Assembly (NCBI GenBank): GCA_958430865.1
Contig: CAUDNR010004075.1
Location: 1-64,000 of the forward strand
DNA: 64,000 nucleotides
Origin: Entrophospora sp. SA101
Lineage: Eukaryota > Glomeromycota > Glomeromycetes > Entrophosporales > Entrophosporaceae
Direction of reading: 5' to 3'
Positions 36,104 to 47,148 of this stretch are shown piece by piece. A model generated the notes under the pieces. The model searched no databases, was not told the DNA's origin, and saw nothing but the letters and a program-made list of their open reading frames with translations. Numbering within the stretch: position 1 is the stretch's first letter; every line of letters starts with the position of its first letter. The position numbers were made by a program, and so were the translations under genes.

Positions 36104-36362
36104 AAGGCTCTGAATAGATCAGATCAAAACTAGATTAGATCAGATCAGATCAGACCTTATTAAATTGCAATCTGTTTTGATAAATTCTTTATTCATAATT
36201 TCTTTCATAAATGATTTTTTATAAATTTTATTATTATTATTTATACATAATGTCTCAGATCAGATCAGATTCAATATTTCAAAAAACCAGAACAGATCAG
36301 ATCGGATTTCTTCCAAATCTGTTCTGTTCTGTTCTGTTCTGTTCTGTTCTGTTCAGAGCCTT
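36104..36362. mobile_element. MITE with AAGGCTCTGAA ends and subterminal arrays
   Basis: AAGGCTCTGAA at 36104 is complemented at 36352-36362. Next to each end are short arrays, AGATCAGATC units on the left and GTTCT/TCTGTTCTG units on the right. Their sequence and position suggest transposase-binding subterminal repeats. No clear target duplication was found. hAT affiliation is inferred. Confidence 0.6.
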
Positions 36363-36558
36363 AATATAGATACTTGGGATATTGTATAAAAGCAAAAAGG
36401 GTAACAATGCAAAAACAAATAAATATTAACAAACAACATATTGTGAGATAGTAAATTGGGAACCAGGGCCCGATTATTGACAATCAATTCCTTTTATGAC
36501 ATCATCAATGATGCATTTTTTTGGCATTTAGGGACGCCTCAAGTAGTATAGTTCCATA

Positions 36559-36856
36559 TAGAGATGGGCAAATGGCATATAGTTGAACACTATACAATAC
36601 TATACGATACTTTACATATAGTGCATATAGTGCGTATAGTAGATATAGTACATATAGTAGTTTGAAATTTGATCGGGTGATTTTCAAATAATAAGAAAAA
36701 AAAAAAAATTTGGCTATTGCAGGCAAGTTTAAAATATATATCTATTATTTGACAATAACCTAAACAGGAATTGATTTACATTTACTACTATATTTTTCTA
36801 GAACTATACGCACTATATGCATCACTATACGTATAGCACTGATCTGCCCATCTCTA
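36559..36856. mobile_element. hAT-type MITE, TAGAGATGGGCA ends, 298 bp
   Basis: TAGAGATGGGCA at 36559 and its complement ending at 36856 form the terminal repeats, a common hAT end sequence. Flanks are GTTCCATA (36551-36558) and GTTGTATA (36857-36864), a 6/8 match consistent with an aged 8-bp duplication. Inside each end are TATAGTGCATATAGTG-type repeats. Confidence 0.75.
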
Positions 36857-37898
36857 GTTGTATATATTTCTTTATATCGTTTTCTTTTAAACTGGTGACC
36901 AAGAAGATAATGTTAGTGAATCTAGATTCTGTGAATTGATCCCAACAATAACATGTCTAATAAAACGGATATAATGATTAGAGTAAAATTACATATAAAG
37001 CACCGAACGAATCGAATCAGGTTGAATTTTAAAGTATTCGAATCAAACCGACCCCTATATTTTTTTTATTGTCATATTAATATTAATAGGATAGCATTCG
37101 AAATACATTGAATGTTTATTTGAATAAAACGAATAATTCGAATAAGAATTTGTATTACATATTAATGTTTTTTAAATTTATTAATAAGGAATTTTAAATT
37201 GATATTATTATGTTTATTATATTAAAATTAATACAGTCAAACCTTGTTTCAACGAATCTATGAGACATATAAAAAATTGCATCTAAAATTCGTTATACCA
37301 AAATTACTAATCGTATTACGAATTTTATGTTTTTATATTAATATTAATATTAAGTAAATTCAATTCGCAAAACGTCTATCAACCAGTGAAATTTTGATAG
37401 AAAATTACGAAGGGAATTGACGACTGAAAGGAGTCAACCGAAGCGACCACACTCCGGAGTGAGCTGCAACCAAGAATGGCGAAATTGGGAGGGAAAGTGA
37501 AGGAAAGGGGGCATTTGCTATTATGATCGAGAGAAATAAAACTATAGCTGACTGATTTTAATTAGGGCATTTGAATGCAATCAATTGACAAGATCAATAG
37601 TTGCCAAAATAAGGGAACTCGTCGATTGTCAAATTATTATATAATTATATAAGGAAGAAGAACTAATACTAACGAAACATTTCCGACTTTTTTGTTGATC
37701 ATTAACTGATGGGCCCTGTTTACTTGGTCATAATTTGGGGTTATTTTTATGCATGTTAGTATAATTAGTATAATTAGTATTAGTAATAGTAATAGTAGTA
37801 TAATTAATTTAGGGTAATATCATTTCATTACTTGTTTATTAAAACGGTAAAATTGAAAAAATATAAACGTGTGTTGGCATAATACATAATGTCTTTAG

Positions 37899-38860
37899 AT
37901 GATGCACACCAATACAATAGTTAACAATGTCAATAATAATAATAATTATAATAATAATACAGAATATGGTAACGGAACTAGTGCTAGTTTTACAACAACA
38001 ACATTTGAGATAATGGAAACCCCAATCAGATCACCTTCCTCATCTCCAACTCCAAACCATCTTCTTGATGATGATGATGAGCTGACACCAGAGCAAAGTG
38101 CACATCTGAATGAAATAGATTTTAATACTGGACTTGATGGTTTTTTATTAGCAGCTCTTAAAAGTCCCAAGGATAGACTATTCCTTTTGAAATTAGATCA
38201 AGAAATGGAACGGTTTATCATTGATGAAAAGTAAAGAATTATATATATAAATTTATTTTATTATTATCGTTGCTATTTACTTACGACCACTACTATTATT
38301 ATTTATTCATTATAGTCGTTCACGACTAGAATTTCCACCAATGAATTCTTACCAAAGACTTATCATTCACCGTGTTGCACAGTACTTTAAATTATCTCAC
38401 GTAGTAGACACTAGTGGTAAAGCAGTAGTGTTATACAAATCTATCGAAACACAAATGTAAGTTTATTAACTATTCTTCCTCATATATAATTCAATAATTA
38501 TCACACCAAGTTAATAATAATAATTTTGATTAATGACAAATTTTTTTAGACCGATTCTTCGATTTTCAGACCTTCTTGAACAAGAAGACGACGAAAAACC
38601 TGAAAAATCAGTGAAAATTATGAGAAGACAACAACAAAGATCCATAAACCCAAATGATCCTGATAATAATAATTGTGAAGCGGGAGAACGTAAAATTCTA
38701 TCCATTGAAGAAAGAGAGGCAGCCTATTTAAAAGCTAGAGCAAGAATATTTAAAGATCTCGATCAACCAAATGTTATGAACGGTCAACTGGAAGAAAATA
38801 ATGAAGATTCAATAGTTCTAAATTCTAGTTGTATTAAAGACAATAGTAGTAATAATAATC

Positions 38861-38899
<39 letters not shown>

Positions 38900-39150
38900 T
38901 AAAAAGTAATGAGGCAACTAATGGTAATCCATCATTTCCTAATAAACAAAAGACGAATCAAAAATCAAATAAAAATAGCAATAATCAAAATAAACAAAAC
39001 AATAATAAAAATTCACAACAACAACAACAGCAGCAGCAGCAGCAGCAACAAAATAAAAATAATAAGAATTCTCCAAATAAAAATAATGGAATTAATTCAA
39101 AAAATAAACAACAACAGCAGCAGCAACAGCAGCAACAACAACAACAGCAG

Positions 39151-39205
<55 letters not shown>

Positions 39206-41087
39206 TACTACAACTACAACAGCAAAAACAACAACAACAACAACAATCCTCCCATCTCCAAATGTATAATTATAATAGTCCCTTAATAGATAGACAATTT
39301 TACAATATGTCAAAACAAGGACATCATCCCATGAACAATTTTTCTTCTGGTCCTCTTCCAATTATGCAGGGATCTTTCGGCCATCCACCACAACCACCAC
39401 CACCACCACCACATGTGAACATGTATGATATTAATAGCAACATGTTTCCTCTACAGCAAGCCATGCTGCCACATGATATACATCCTAACCATTTCATTTC
39501 AAGCCCTTACATGAAACATATGAATCAATATCGAGCACCATCTCCTTATGTTCAATCTCACGCCCCTACATTTTCAAATTCAAATCATATCATTAATCCA
39601 TCTATTTCTACACAACCTGGCGGTGGAAGTGAAGGAAATAATAATAGTAATAGTAATAATAATAACAACAATAATAACGGCAACAACAGTAATAATTATA
39701 GTCTAAACAAACCAATAACTACTCCTATTCATGAAAATAAACCAATTTCATTAATGCCACCATTTATGTTTCCAGGTTTAATGGGACCACAACAAATGTC
39801 AAATCTATCTCCACGTCATAACAATAACAGTAATAATAATCAACAACAGCATCAACAACAACAAATACCTGTAAATTATCAACATATGGGTTTAGTTCCA
39901 CATCCAATGATGGGATTTCCACCTCAACAAACATCATTGCAACTACAACCACATCCGGCAAATATTGGTGCAATCAGACCACCGAAGTCAACAGAATTAT
40001 TTGATCCAAACAATCCACCACCACAATCATCGTTATCATCAACAGTAGCATCACCATTATCAACAGGTTTTATCGTTAATTCTTCAAATACCAATTCATC
40101 AAGATCAGCAACTCCACAGATATCATCATCGCTTTTAAATAAATTTACTTCTAATTGGGTTGGGGATCAAGTTGGCAATAAAGTTGGTACTAATATTCCT
40201 AATATGACAATATTATCTCAAAATACAAATTCCAATAATAATCATTCACGTAAAAAACAAAATAGTAATGATAATAATCATAATAACAACAACAACAATA
40301 ATAATGATAAAAACAATAATAAAAATAAAAATCATAAAAACAATATCAATTATATTAACAATAATAATAACAATATTGATAGCATTAATAGCATTAATGC
40401 TAATTCAATACTTGACGGTAGTATGATAAGATCGCTTAATCTTTCTTCAAATAGTCACCAACAAAATCGTATCCATCACCAAAATCAAGCTTCATCTACT
40501 CCTCCATTCAATAATAATAGCACTAACAACAACAACAATAACAATAATCATAACAATAATAATAAAAAGAAAGAAAGCTCGCTTTTGTTTGATTACACTT
40601 TACAAGTACCATACGAAGGAATTAAACCTAATCAAGGTACCAACAATAAGTATTAACAACATTAACATTAAAATAATTTTTTTATAGTGATAATAATAAA
40701 AAAATAAAAAAATAGTATTTAATTTATTATTTTTAATATTTAGCTAATGAACAACCGCCAAAACCAAGTCATATACTTGAACTTTATGATTTTGCAGTAT
40801 CAGACAATTTAACAGGTATTACATTGACGAATGCAACTATTAAACGTATTGATAATTCTCCAAAGATGAACGATGGATCAAATAAACGGCAACCTACAGT
40901 TCTTGCAATCTTTAAAAATTCCAAGGAAGCCAGCAAAATGATTCAAACATTTAAAAGTCCCAGGTTTAAACTCAAGGCATGGGAACCTTTGCCAAAAAAT
41001 ACAAATAATAATGATAGTGATAGTAATCTTAGTAGCAGTGGCAATGGCAATGATGATAATGACAATTCTACAATACCAGTTAGCTAA
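37899..41087 (+). CDS. R3H-SUZ domain RNA-binding protein with polyQ and polyN tracts
   Basis: Exons 37899-38230, 38316-38456, 38550-40636 and 40744-41087 total 2904 nt, in frame, for 967 aa. The R3H domain spans about residues 85-165 (SRLEFPPMNSYQRLIIHRVA, with the diagnostic Arg-x3-His), followed by VPIL-type linker and a SUZ motif (KIMRRQQQR ... ILSIEEREAAYLKARARIF). This pair binds single-stranded RNA and is found in the R3HDM/ARPP21/Encore group, so a role in mRNA regulation in the cytoplasm is likely. The middle is disordered, with Asn runs, a Gln run of over 30 (about 39107-39205) and Pro/His-rich sequence. A conserved-looking C-terminal module (SHILELYDFAVSDNLTGIT ... AIFKNSKEASKMI) resembles a small ferredoxin-like RNA-binding fold. 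A 12-codon upstream frame (ATG 37889) overlaps the start. Confidence 0.88.
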
Positions 41088-41358
41088 CCACTGGGAACAT
41101 CGAATTATTAACAATCAACAAATCCTTCTCTTTCTTCAACAAATTAGTTTAGCAGCTATTTAATAGCTATAAAAATTTAATTTAATGTTTTTTTTTGTTT
41201 ATCGTTGTTGTTGTTATTGTTATTATTATTATTATTAAAATTGTTTCTTTTTTTCTATTTTTTTTCTTATTAATAAAATTTTTTATACAAAATACAAATA
41301 CATTTATTTTTGGGTTTTTTTTTTCAAAAACAAAAATTGTTTTACAATAAAATGTTAA

Positions 41359-42703
41359 CTATTTGTTGTTAAAATTATTTAACGCTTCATCATTCCAACT
41401 AATAAATCTTCCACTGAACTTATGAATCTCATTTTTGTTACCATTAATTAATGAAGATATAACATATCCCGGTTCATCAGGTGATAATAATTCATTATCT
41501 TCATATAATTTTATATAATTTTCATGATCATTTTTGGACATAGTATTATCACCTAAAAAAATTTTTCGTTATAATTATAGTAGTTGTTGTTTTTGTTTTA
41601 ATAATAATTTCTTTTTTCCATTTTTTTTTTTTTATCTACTCAAAAGAATAAATTGATTTCTTACCTTTCTCTCTGATAAATTTTTGCATTGCAGTGTTTA
41701 CTACACCTGGTCTAATTGCAATCGATGTGATAATATCTTCCTCAATCGACAAAGTTTTAACCAACATATTTAAAGCTGTTTTCGATCTAATTATTAAAAT
41801 GTATGTACGTATTTGTAATATATTTGTAATGTATATAATAAATATCGCTTGTATATCAGCATTGATATAATAAGTTTAAGCCATATTAATATAAACTTAC
41901 GAACAATATGCTCCCCAACCATAACAAGCTTTCACAGCAGCACCAGATGAAGTGAAAATTATATTGCCACCATTTCCTCCATTTTTAATTGTATCGCGTA
42001 AATGAGGTAAAATCTTTTGAATTAATAATACGTTCGAAAAGAAATTCACATCAAAGCATCTATAATTAATATTAATTATTATTAAATTAATAATTAAATA
42101 ATTATTATTTGGGGTAAATTGGTGTCTGTAATTAAGAGGTTGCAATCGATTGCAGAATTTAGCTGTATAAATGTTGCAGCACAAGTTGTATTCAGTTGCA
42201 GAATTTCGAATCAGTTACAGATGCCAGCTTTAGTTGGAGGGATAAAATATAAAATAAAACCCACCATACCTTTTCCAATCTTCTAAATTTGTGTCAAAAA
42301 TTTTACCAAGTGGCTCAATAACACTGCATAGAAATGAAGACAATAATAATGATAAATTTAATCAATCAATGAAATCAATAAAACTCGAGACAAATAATAT
42401 AATCAATCATTCAATTATTTATCACCCTGCATTAGAAACAACTCCATCAATTCGTTTCCATTTATTTAGACATTTATTGATCGCCTCATCAATAATAGCT
42501 TCTTCTGCAACATCTCCAACCACAATTTCTAATTTATCTTTTAAATTTAAATCCACTTCAACATGCTGTTTCAAATTCGCCAAATCATCCTTTGAACGTG
42601 ATATTGCTAATATATTATTTTGAAAATTTTTTACCATGAAAAGTGTTGCTGATCTACCAATTCCTCTCGAAGCTCCTGTCACTATAAATGTTTTCGAGGT
42701 CAT
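41359..42703 (-). CDS. Short-chain dehydrogenase/reductase (SDR family)
   Basis: Five exons, 42703-42426, 42323-42270, 42059-41901, 41786-41665 and 41552-41359, total 807 nt for 268 aa, normal for classical SDRs. The start is the ATG of MTSKTFIVTGASRGIG. Motifs: TGASRGIG (NAD(P) binding, residues 9-16), a VVSNAG cofactor motif, IIFTSSGAA (catalytic Ser strand), AYCSSK (catalytic Tyr-x3-Lys) and RPGVV after it. An Arg in ASRGIG and SRSKDD after strand 2 suggest NADP(H) preference. Closest in pattern to fungal sepiapterin-reductase/benzil-reductase-like oxidoreductases, but the substrate cannot be told. No targeting signal is visible, so cytosolic. It lies tail-to-tail with the R3H-SUZ gene, about 270 bp apart. 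Confidence 0.88.
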
Positions 42704-43652
42704 TACTATTATTAATGTAAATTTTTTTGTCAGATCATGATTATCACTAGTGCAGATCCGTTTATCTGTTGATTTTTTTTTGTATATACATACAGAAAAA
42801 ACCACAAGGAAAAGATTCGTCATTAAAATAAAAGGCAAAGACTTATTGAGTAATTAGGCATTTGTATCTCGGACTATATAAGTTAAAATATATATTACTT
42901 TGTATTATTTGTTCAATTTATATAACCAACAAAGGATGATTAGAAATTATTAGTCACGATCGGTGCTTCATACTCTGTCAACTTCTAGGTCAAGCAGAAA
43001 TTTTTTATTTAGATAATGGTTATTAGAAGCTTATTCACTTGTCTTGGTTCATACTTGCCATTTTACAATTTGCAATACTATTTAGGTAAGAAATGCGAGT
43101 CCTGATGAGTTATTAAAAAAAGCTCTTTAATATTAATAAAAATCAGATGTGAGTAAAAGTATCAAATTGAGTGTATTCATAGCAAATACAAAAGTAGAAA
43201 AATAGTGAAATAATATAATGTTTTAAAATCTTGATTCAAAAAAAAAAAAAGAAATTGCAAATGTGCTCTCAAAAGGTAGCATTCACAATCGGTTAAGGTA
43301 AAACAACAACATTAAAAAAATAAAACTTACCCAATTCTTATTACTGTAAAGATGCAATAATTCTATAAGCAATTTTTTAGTATAGTTTGAAATTGATATA
43401 TACGTCCGGGCGTGCACTCTTGTGAAACTACTAAATTATTAAGTCAATAATTTTATTGGGAAAAGCTCAAGTGCAAAAAGAGGTTTATTTTTCTATTAAA
43501 TATTTTTACACTAAAAATTCATTATGGTGATTTTAAAAATTCAAGATTTTCATATCTATGTCTTGCTGCTCTTTATTTATTTTAATAAATAAATATAAAT
43601 GTTATAAAAAGAATAGATAATTCAAAATAAAAATTTAATAAAAATAAATGAA
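42704..43652. other. Intergenic interval, no gene seen
   Basis: 5' flank of the dehydrogenase gene and 3' flank of the Med9-like gene. AT-rich, with an A-run at about 43238. No recognisable frame or repeat. Confidence 0.5.
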
Positions 43653-43989
43653 TTACTTTCTTTCTTCTAAAATTGCCTTTTCTTCTTTAAGTAATTGCTC
43701 TTGTTCTTCTCTTGATAAATCTGAACCGGGTAATTCATCTAGTATTCTATGACATCTTTTAAATCTATCATTAAGTTTATTCACCTTTTAATATTTTTTT
43801 GTCATGGTAGAGACAATTTTGTTAATAGCTTTTTTAAAAAACAATTTTATGAAATTAATAATAATAATAATATTATACAATAATTTTAACTTCTTGAGGA
43901 TCTTGACTAGATTCAACTTTATCTAAAATGTGTACGACTTGTTGTAAAAAAGAAAATTCATCACGTTTAAATTTTTCAGCTATCAACAT
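43653..43989 (-). CDS. Mediator complex subunit 9 (Med9-like)
   Basis: Two exons, 43989-43879 and 43784-43653, separated by an intron with donor GTATAA and acceptor ATTAAAAG, encode 80 aa. The first exon has FSFLQQVVHILDKVE and SSQDPQE. The second has NKLNDRFKRCHRILDELPG then SDLSREEQEQLLKEEKAIL. The pattern helix - LPG - S/D-L-S-x-E-E-Q - helix is the signature of Med9/Cse2, a small middle-module subunit of the Mediator coactivator that bridges activators and RNA polymerase II in the nucleus. Length fits small Med9 proteins. The donor is weak and the alternative GTTAAA site three codons earlier would also keep frame, so the exact junction is uncertain. Confidence 0.68.
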
Positions 43990-46029
43990 TTTGATTTTAT
44001 TTGAAATTTTTTTTTTTTTTTGCCCTATTTATAAATTTTTATGTTTCACAAGAAAAAGGCATTATATTAATATTGGTAATATCAGAGATTTGGCTGGATG
44101 CAACATTGGCAAAAATAGACGATTCTGATTCCAGTATGTATTGGGATTTATGGAGATTAGAGCTTTAGTTTTTGTTATGTCTCTGCGGAAACTGGGAGGG
44201 GTGGATATCTAATTATGCACATGTGAGCCACATCTATAAAAATTCGTGATAAAAGAAATCTATATTGGTTTTTTAACTTTGAATTTTTAAAAAATAACAA
44301 ATACAATGGTCATAAACATAATGGTTATCAGTTATCCCTATATATATATAATTTTATGTTCACTTTGTAAGTTTTTATTGAAAATTGCAAAAGTAAAAAT
44401 AGTCAAACACTGATTATAATTTATCTTTAACAAAAATTTAAAGATCCAATTTTTGGTACAAATGAAAAATACTGTCATTAACATTGTTTAAATAATTAAG
44501 TGATAATTATTTGAACGTTTACAGCATTAATCTACATAAATGTGGAGCAATGTTTATGGTCTTTTACATGGCATAGTGATTGGCAATTATTGTGAGATTC
44601 TTTGTCATGATATATTATTATTAATATTAAATAACTATAAGAAGTGTCAGAAGATAAAAAAGCAACATGACCATTAGAGATCTATCTTTTCTTATGGATC
44701 AGTTGAAATTAAGAAAAAGATAGCAATGATACCACTTGGAAATCCAAGAGATTTGGGCAGTTGTATTAGTATGGAACAAGAGACTTAAAAATGGATAGTA
44801 CATTTCTTGTCTGTTGGCCAGAAAATATTACATAAACCTGAAACATATGAACTGATTGATTTACACTATGCTTCAAAGGAAGCTAAATATCTTCAAGATA
44901 TTGCAAACATGCAATCAGAGTTACTTACTTACTAGATAGTCCTTATTTCTGGCATATGGCTAGGTCTTACTTGCCCCGAATTATAGTTGATGCTTCTTTT
45001 ATCTTACAATCCCTAGTCTGGATAAAAGACTCCTGATTTATTGTGTCCACTTATATTCCATGGCTTTTATTCTTCAACTATGCAAAAACTCGTAATGGGT
45101 TTATTCTATTATTAACTATATGTTGTTTAGACACCTGCCACAATTAGATATTTGCAGCGGTGGTAACTATCATATAATAGTTACCCTTGATAGTTACCAT
45201 TATAAAATATTTATGGCTGTCGCAAATAATTGCGAATTTTATTTTAGTTCTCTTGACGAATATGACTAACAATACTAATGAAAATAATTATAGGGCCCCG
45301 TCCAGTCTACCGACAACACGCGATGTGATATTTTAACATTTTTGATTGTGTGGAGGTTAAAAGTAACTCTGTTTGTTGTCGGCGAAGTGTCCTGTCGGTG
45401 AAGTGGGTGTTGGTAAAGTGGCCCAGACCCTAATTATATTAAATCTTGAATCTATTTGCAGCAATGATAGCTACCAGCCCAATCATCGACGACAAGTGTC
45501 TTTATGTGTCATACTGGTAGATTAATTTGAACCTTATAATTCCGCATTACACTTTATCTTGTTTCGTTACAGTATGCCCATATATAGGAATAGATTTTAT
45601 ATATTAAAGAAAAACAAGAATAACGAATGAGATATTAATATCATGTTAATAGTACAATGGTGATATCAAATAGTTTTAATTACTGAAATCCTTGGTAGTA
45701 TAGACGTTCAAAATCTATACGTCACGTGATTTGGCATGATTTTGCCGGAAATTTTGTGAACATAATTAATACAAAAAATTAATAAAAATCACGTAAAATT
45801 ACAATTATTGATAGTAATATATAAAAAACGACATTTACTTTTTTGGCTTCATTTTCCAAAAATTTTTTCTGTAACTTTATTCTTTTGATCAATATCTCTA
45901 CCAATTTACATATTTTTATGAGTCTCTGAAGCCTTTTAAAGATAGCCCATATAATAAAACACAGGAAAGAAAAAGATTTGCCAACATCTTATTAATAACC
46001 AATAGTAAATCCACATACACACAAAACTT
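43990..46029. other. Interval with a decayed coding remnant and MITE
   Basis: The plus strand at about 44640-44940 reads as protein-like pieces (IPLGNPRDLGSCISMEQE, a stop, then VGQKILHKPETYELIDLHY) that I cannot assign; it is probably a dead element. A hairpin of GGTAACTATC/GATAGTTACC lies at 45160-45200, a hAT MITE at 45293-45430, and an ATGGGCATACTG end (minus) at about 45572-45585. The remainder is featureless. Confidence 0.45.
45293..45430. mobile_element. hAT-type MITE, 138 bp, 8-bp duplication TAATTATA
   Basis: GGGCCCCGTCCAGTCTACC at the left is matched imperfectly on the minus strand from the right end (GGGTCTGGGCCACTTTACC). TAATTATA at 45285-45292 and 45431-45438 is a perfect 8-bp duplication. 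The element is markedly GC-richer than its flanks. Noncoding. Confidence 0.8.
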
Positions 46030-46993
46030 TTAATCGTTGTCATTGTATGATTCGATTGAATCAATTAATTCAATTTCAAATTTTTGCCAATCAATTTTTA
46101 TACATGGATTTGAAGAAACAAGTTTTTTTACTTTCAAAGTTAAAGGATGCTTTTCAAATTGATCCATTGTATAAGAAGGAAATTTATTACAGACTCGTGA
46201 TATGATAAAACCCAGGTTTGTTAATTGGATGTTGTGCTGCACTTTCAAACATTCGTTAACCCATTCAAAAAGAATAAGTGATTGATCTACAAATTGTTCA
46301 GCTTCTAGTTTTTTTTTTGCTACCCATAAATTTTGATTAGAGAAAAGTAAACTATCATATTCAGCTTGTGTTTTCATTATTTGGGTGGGTAAATAGTATT
46401 TTGTTTTTGTGGTATCTAAATATGGTATTACATATGGTGTACAGTCAATCACACATTCATTTCTCGCCCACTCACAATCCAGCAATTGTTTTCGACTTGT
46501 TTAATAAATAAATGAGATAAGATTAATATTTACATCATGACGAATAATAATGATGACTAAATATTATTGCTTGTTATTATTACCTTTTAGCCATGTATTG
46601 CAAACAATCTTTACAAGATCTTATAAAATCAACCCAATAAATTTGAATAGTTTTGTCTTTTCTTTTACAAATCTGACAACCCTTTTGAAAATTCAAAATC
46701 ATGGCAAATTGTTTTTCTGTTAAATCAAAAGGTGGATCCATATGTTTGAATGGAGTGAAGGTTTCGCGCGAATGCTTCCAAATAATTCTGGCCATTGGAA
46801 AATACTTTTCACCTAGCATAATTTTAAAATGTTTACAAACACACATCAACATTGAAATATCTTGAGGCGATAAATAGTAACAGATGTTGTAGAGTATGCC
46901 AAGAGAAATTTTGTCTTGCATTTTCACGTTAGGTGGATCAGAAAATAAATTCAGTACTTCTATATATTGCTTTAAATCTTCTTGACATTTCAT
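46030..46993 (-). CDS. F-box-like protein
   Basis: Exons 46993-46584 and 46495-46030 join across an 88-nt intron (GTAATA ... AAACAAG) to 876 nt, 291 aa. The start is the first ATG (MKCQEDLKQY). An F-box-like segment lies at about residues 27-65: KISLGILYNICYYLSPQDIS, then MCVCKHFK. It is followed by a Cys-pair motif (CQICKRK ... SCKDC) common in fungal F-box proteins. The C-terminal half is helical without recognised repeats. F-box proteins bring substrates to SCF ubiquitin ligases; the substrate is unknown. The gene lies head-to-head with the FHA gene, with only 155 bp between starts, so the two may share a promoter region. Confidence 0.75.
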
Positions 46994-47148
46994 TTTTAAT
47001 CTAAAGATAATTATTATACAAATCGTATTGTTTTAGGAGATGATAAAAAAATCTGTGTTACAGCTTGGCTCCCTTGTATATACATATTAAAAAGGCACCA
47101 ATGTGATGTTACACGGAATCTATAACTTCAAACAAAAATAAAAAAAAA

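Larger units (their letters stand above)
35391..37898. other. Repeat-rich intergenic interval
   Basis: Contains isolated units of the array found at 51.8 kb (about 35955-36090), two MITEs (36104-36362 and 36559-36856), a CGAATC-rich segment (37020-37060) and a pogo-like end CAGTCAAACCTTG after TA at about 37233. A locally GC-richer stretch lies at 37430-37520. No gene is supported. Confidence 0.5.

Noticed and set aside
39092..39361. Minus-strand frame of Val/Ala runs
   Set aside because: Antisense shadow of the CAG/CAA tract in the R3H-SUZ gene.
29363..45590. One giant element bounded by inverted ATGGGCATACTG ends
   Set aside because: It would contain several unrelated conserved genes (R3H-SUZ, dehydrogenase, Med9). 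Independent remnants of the same terminal motif are simpler.
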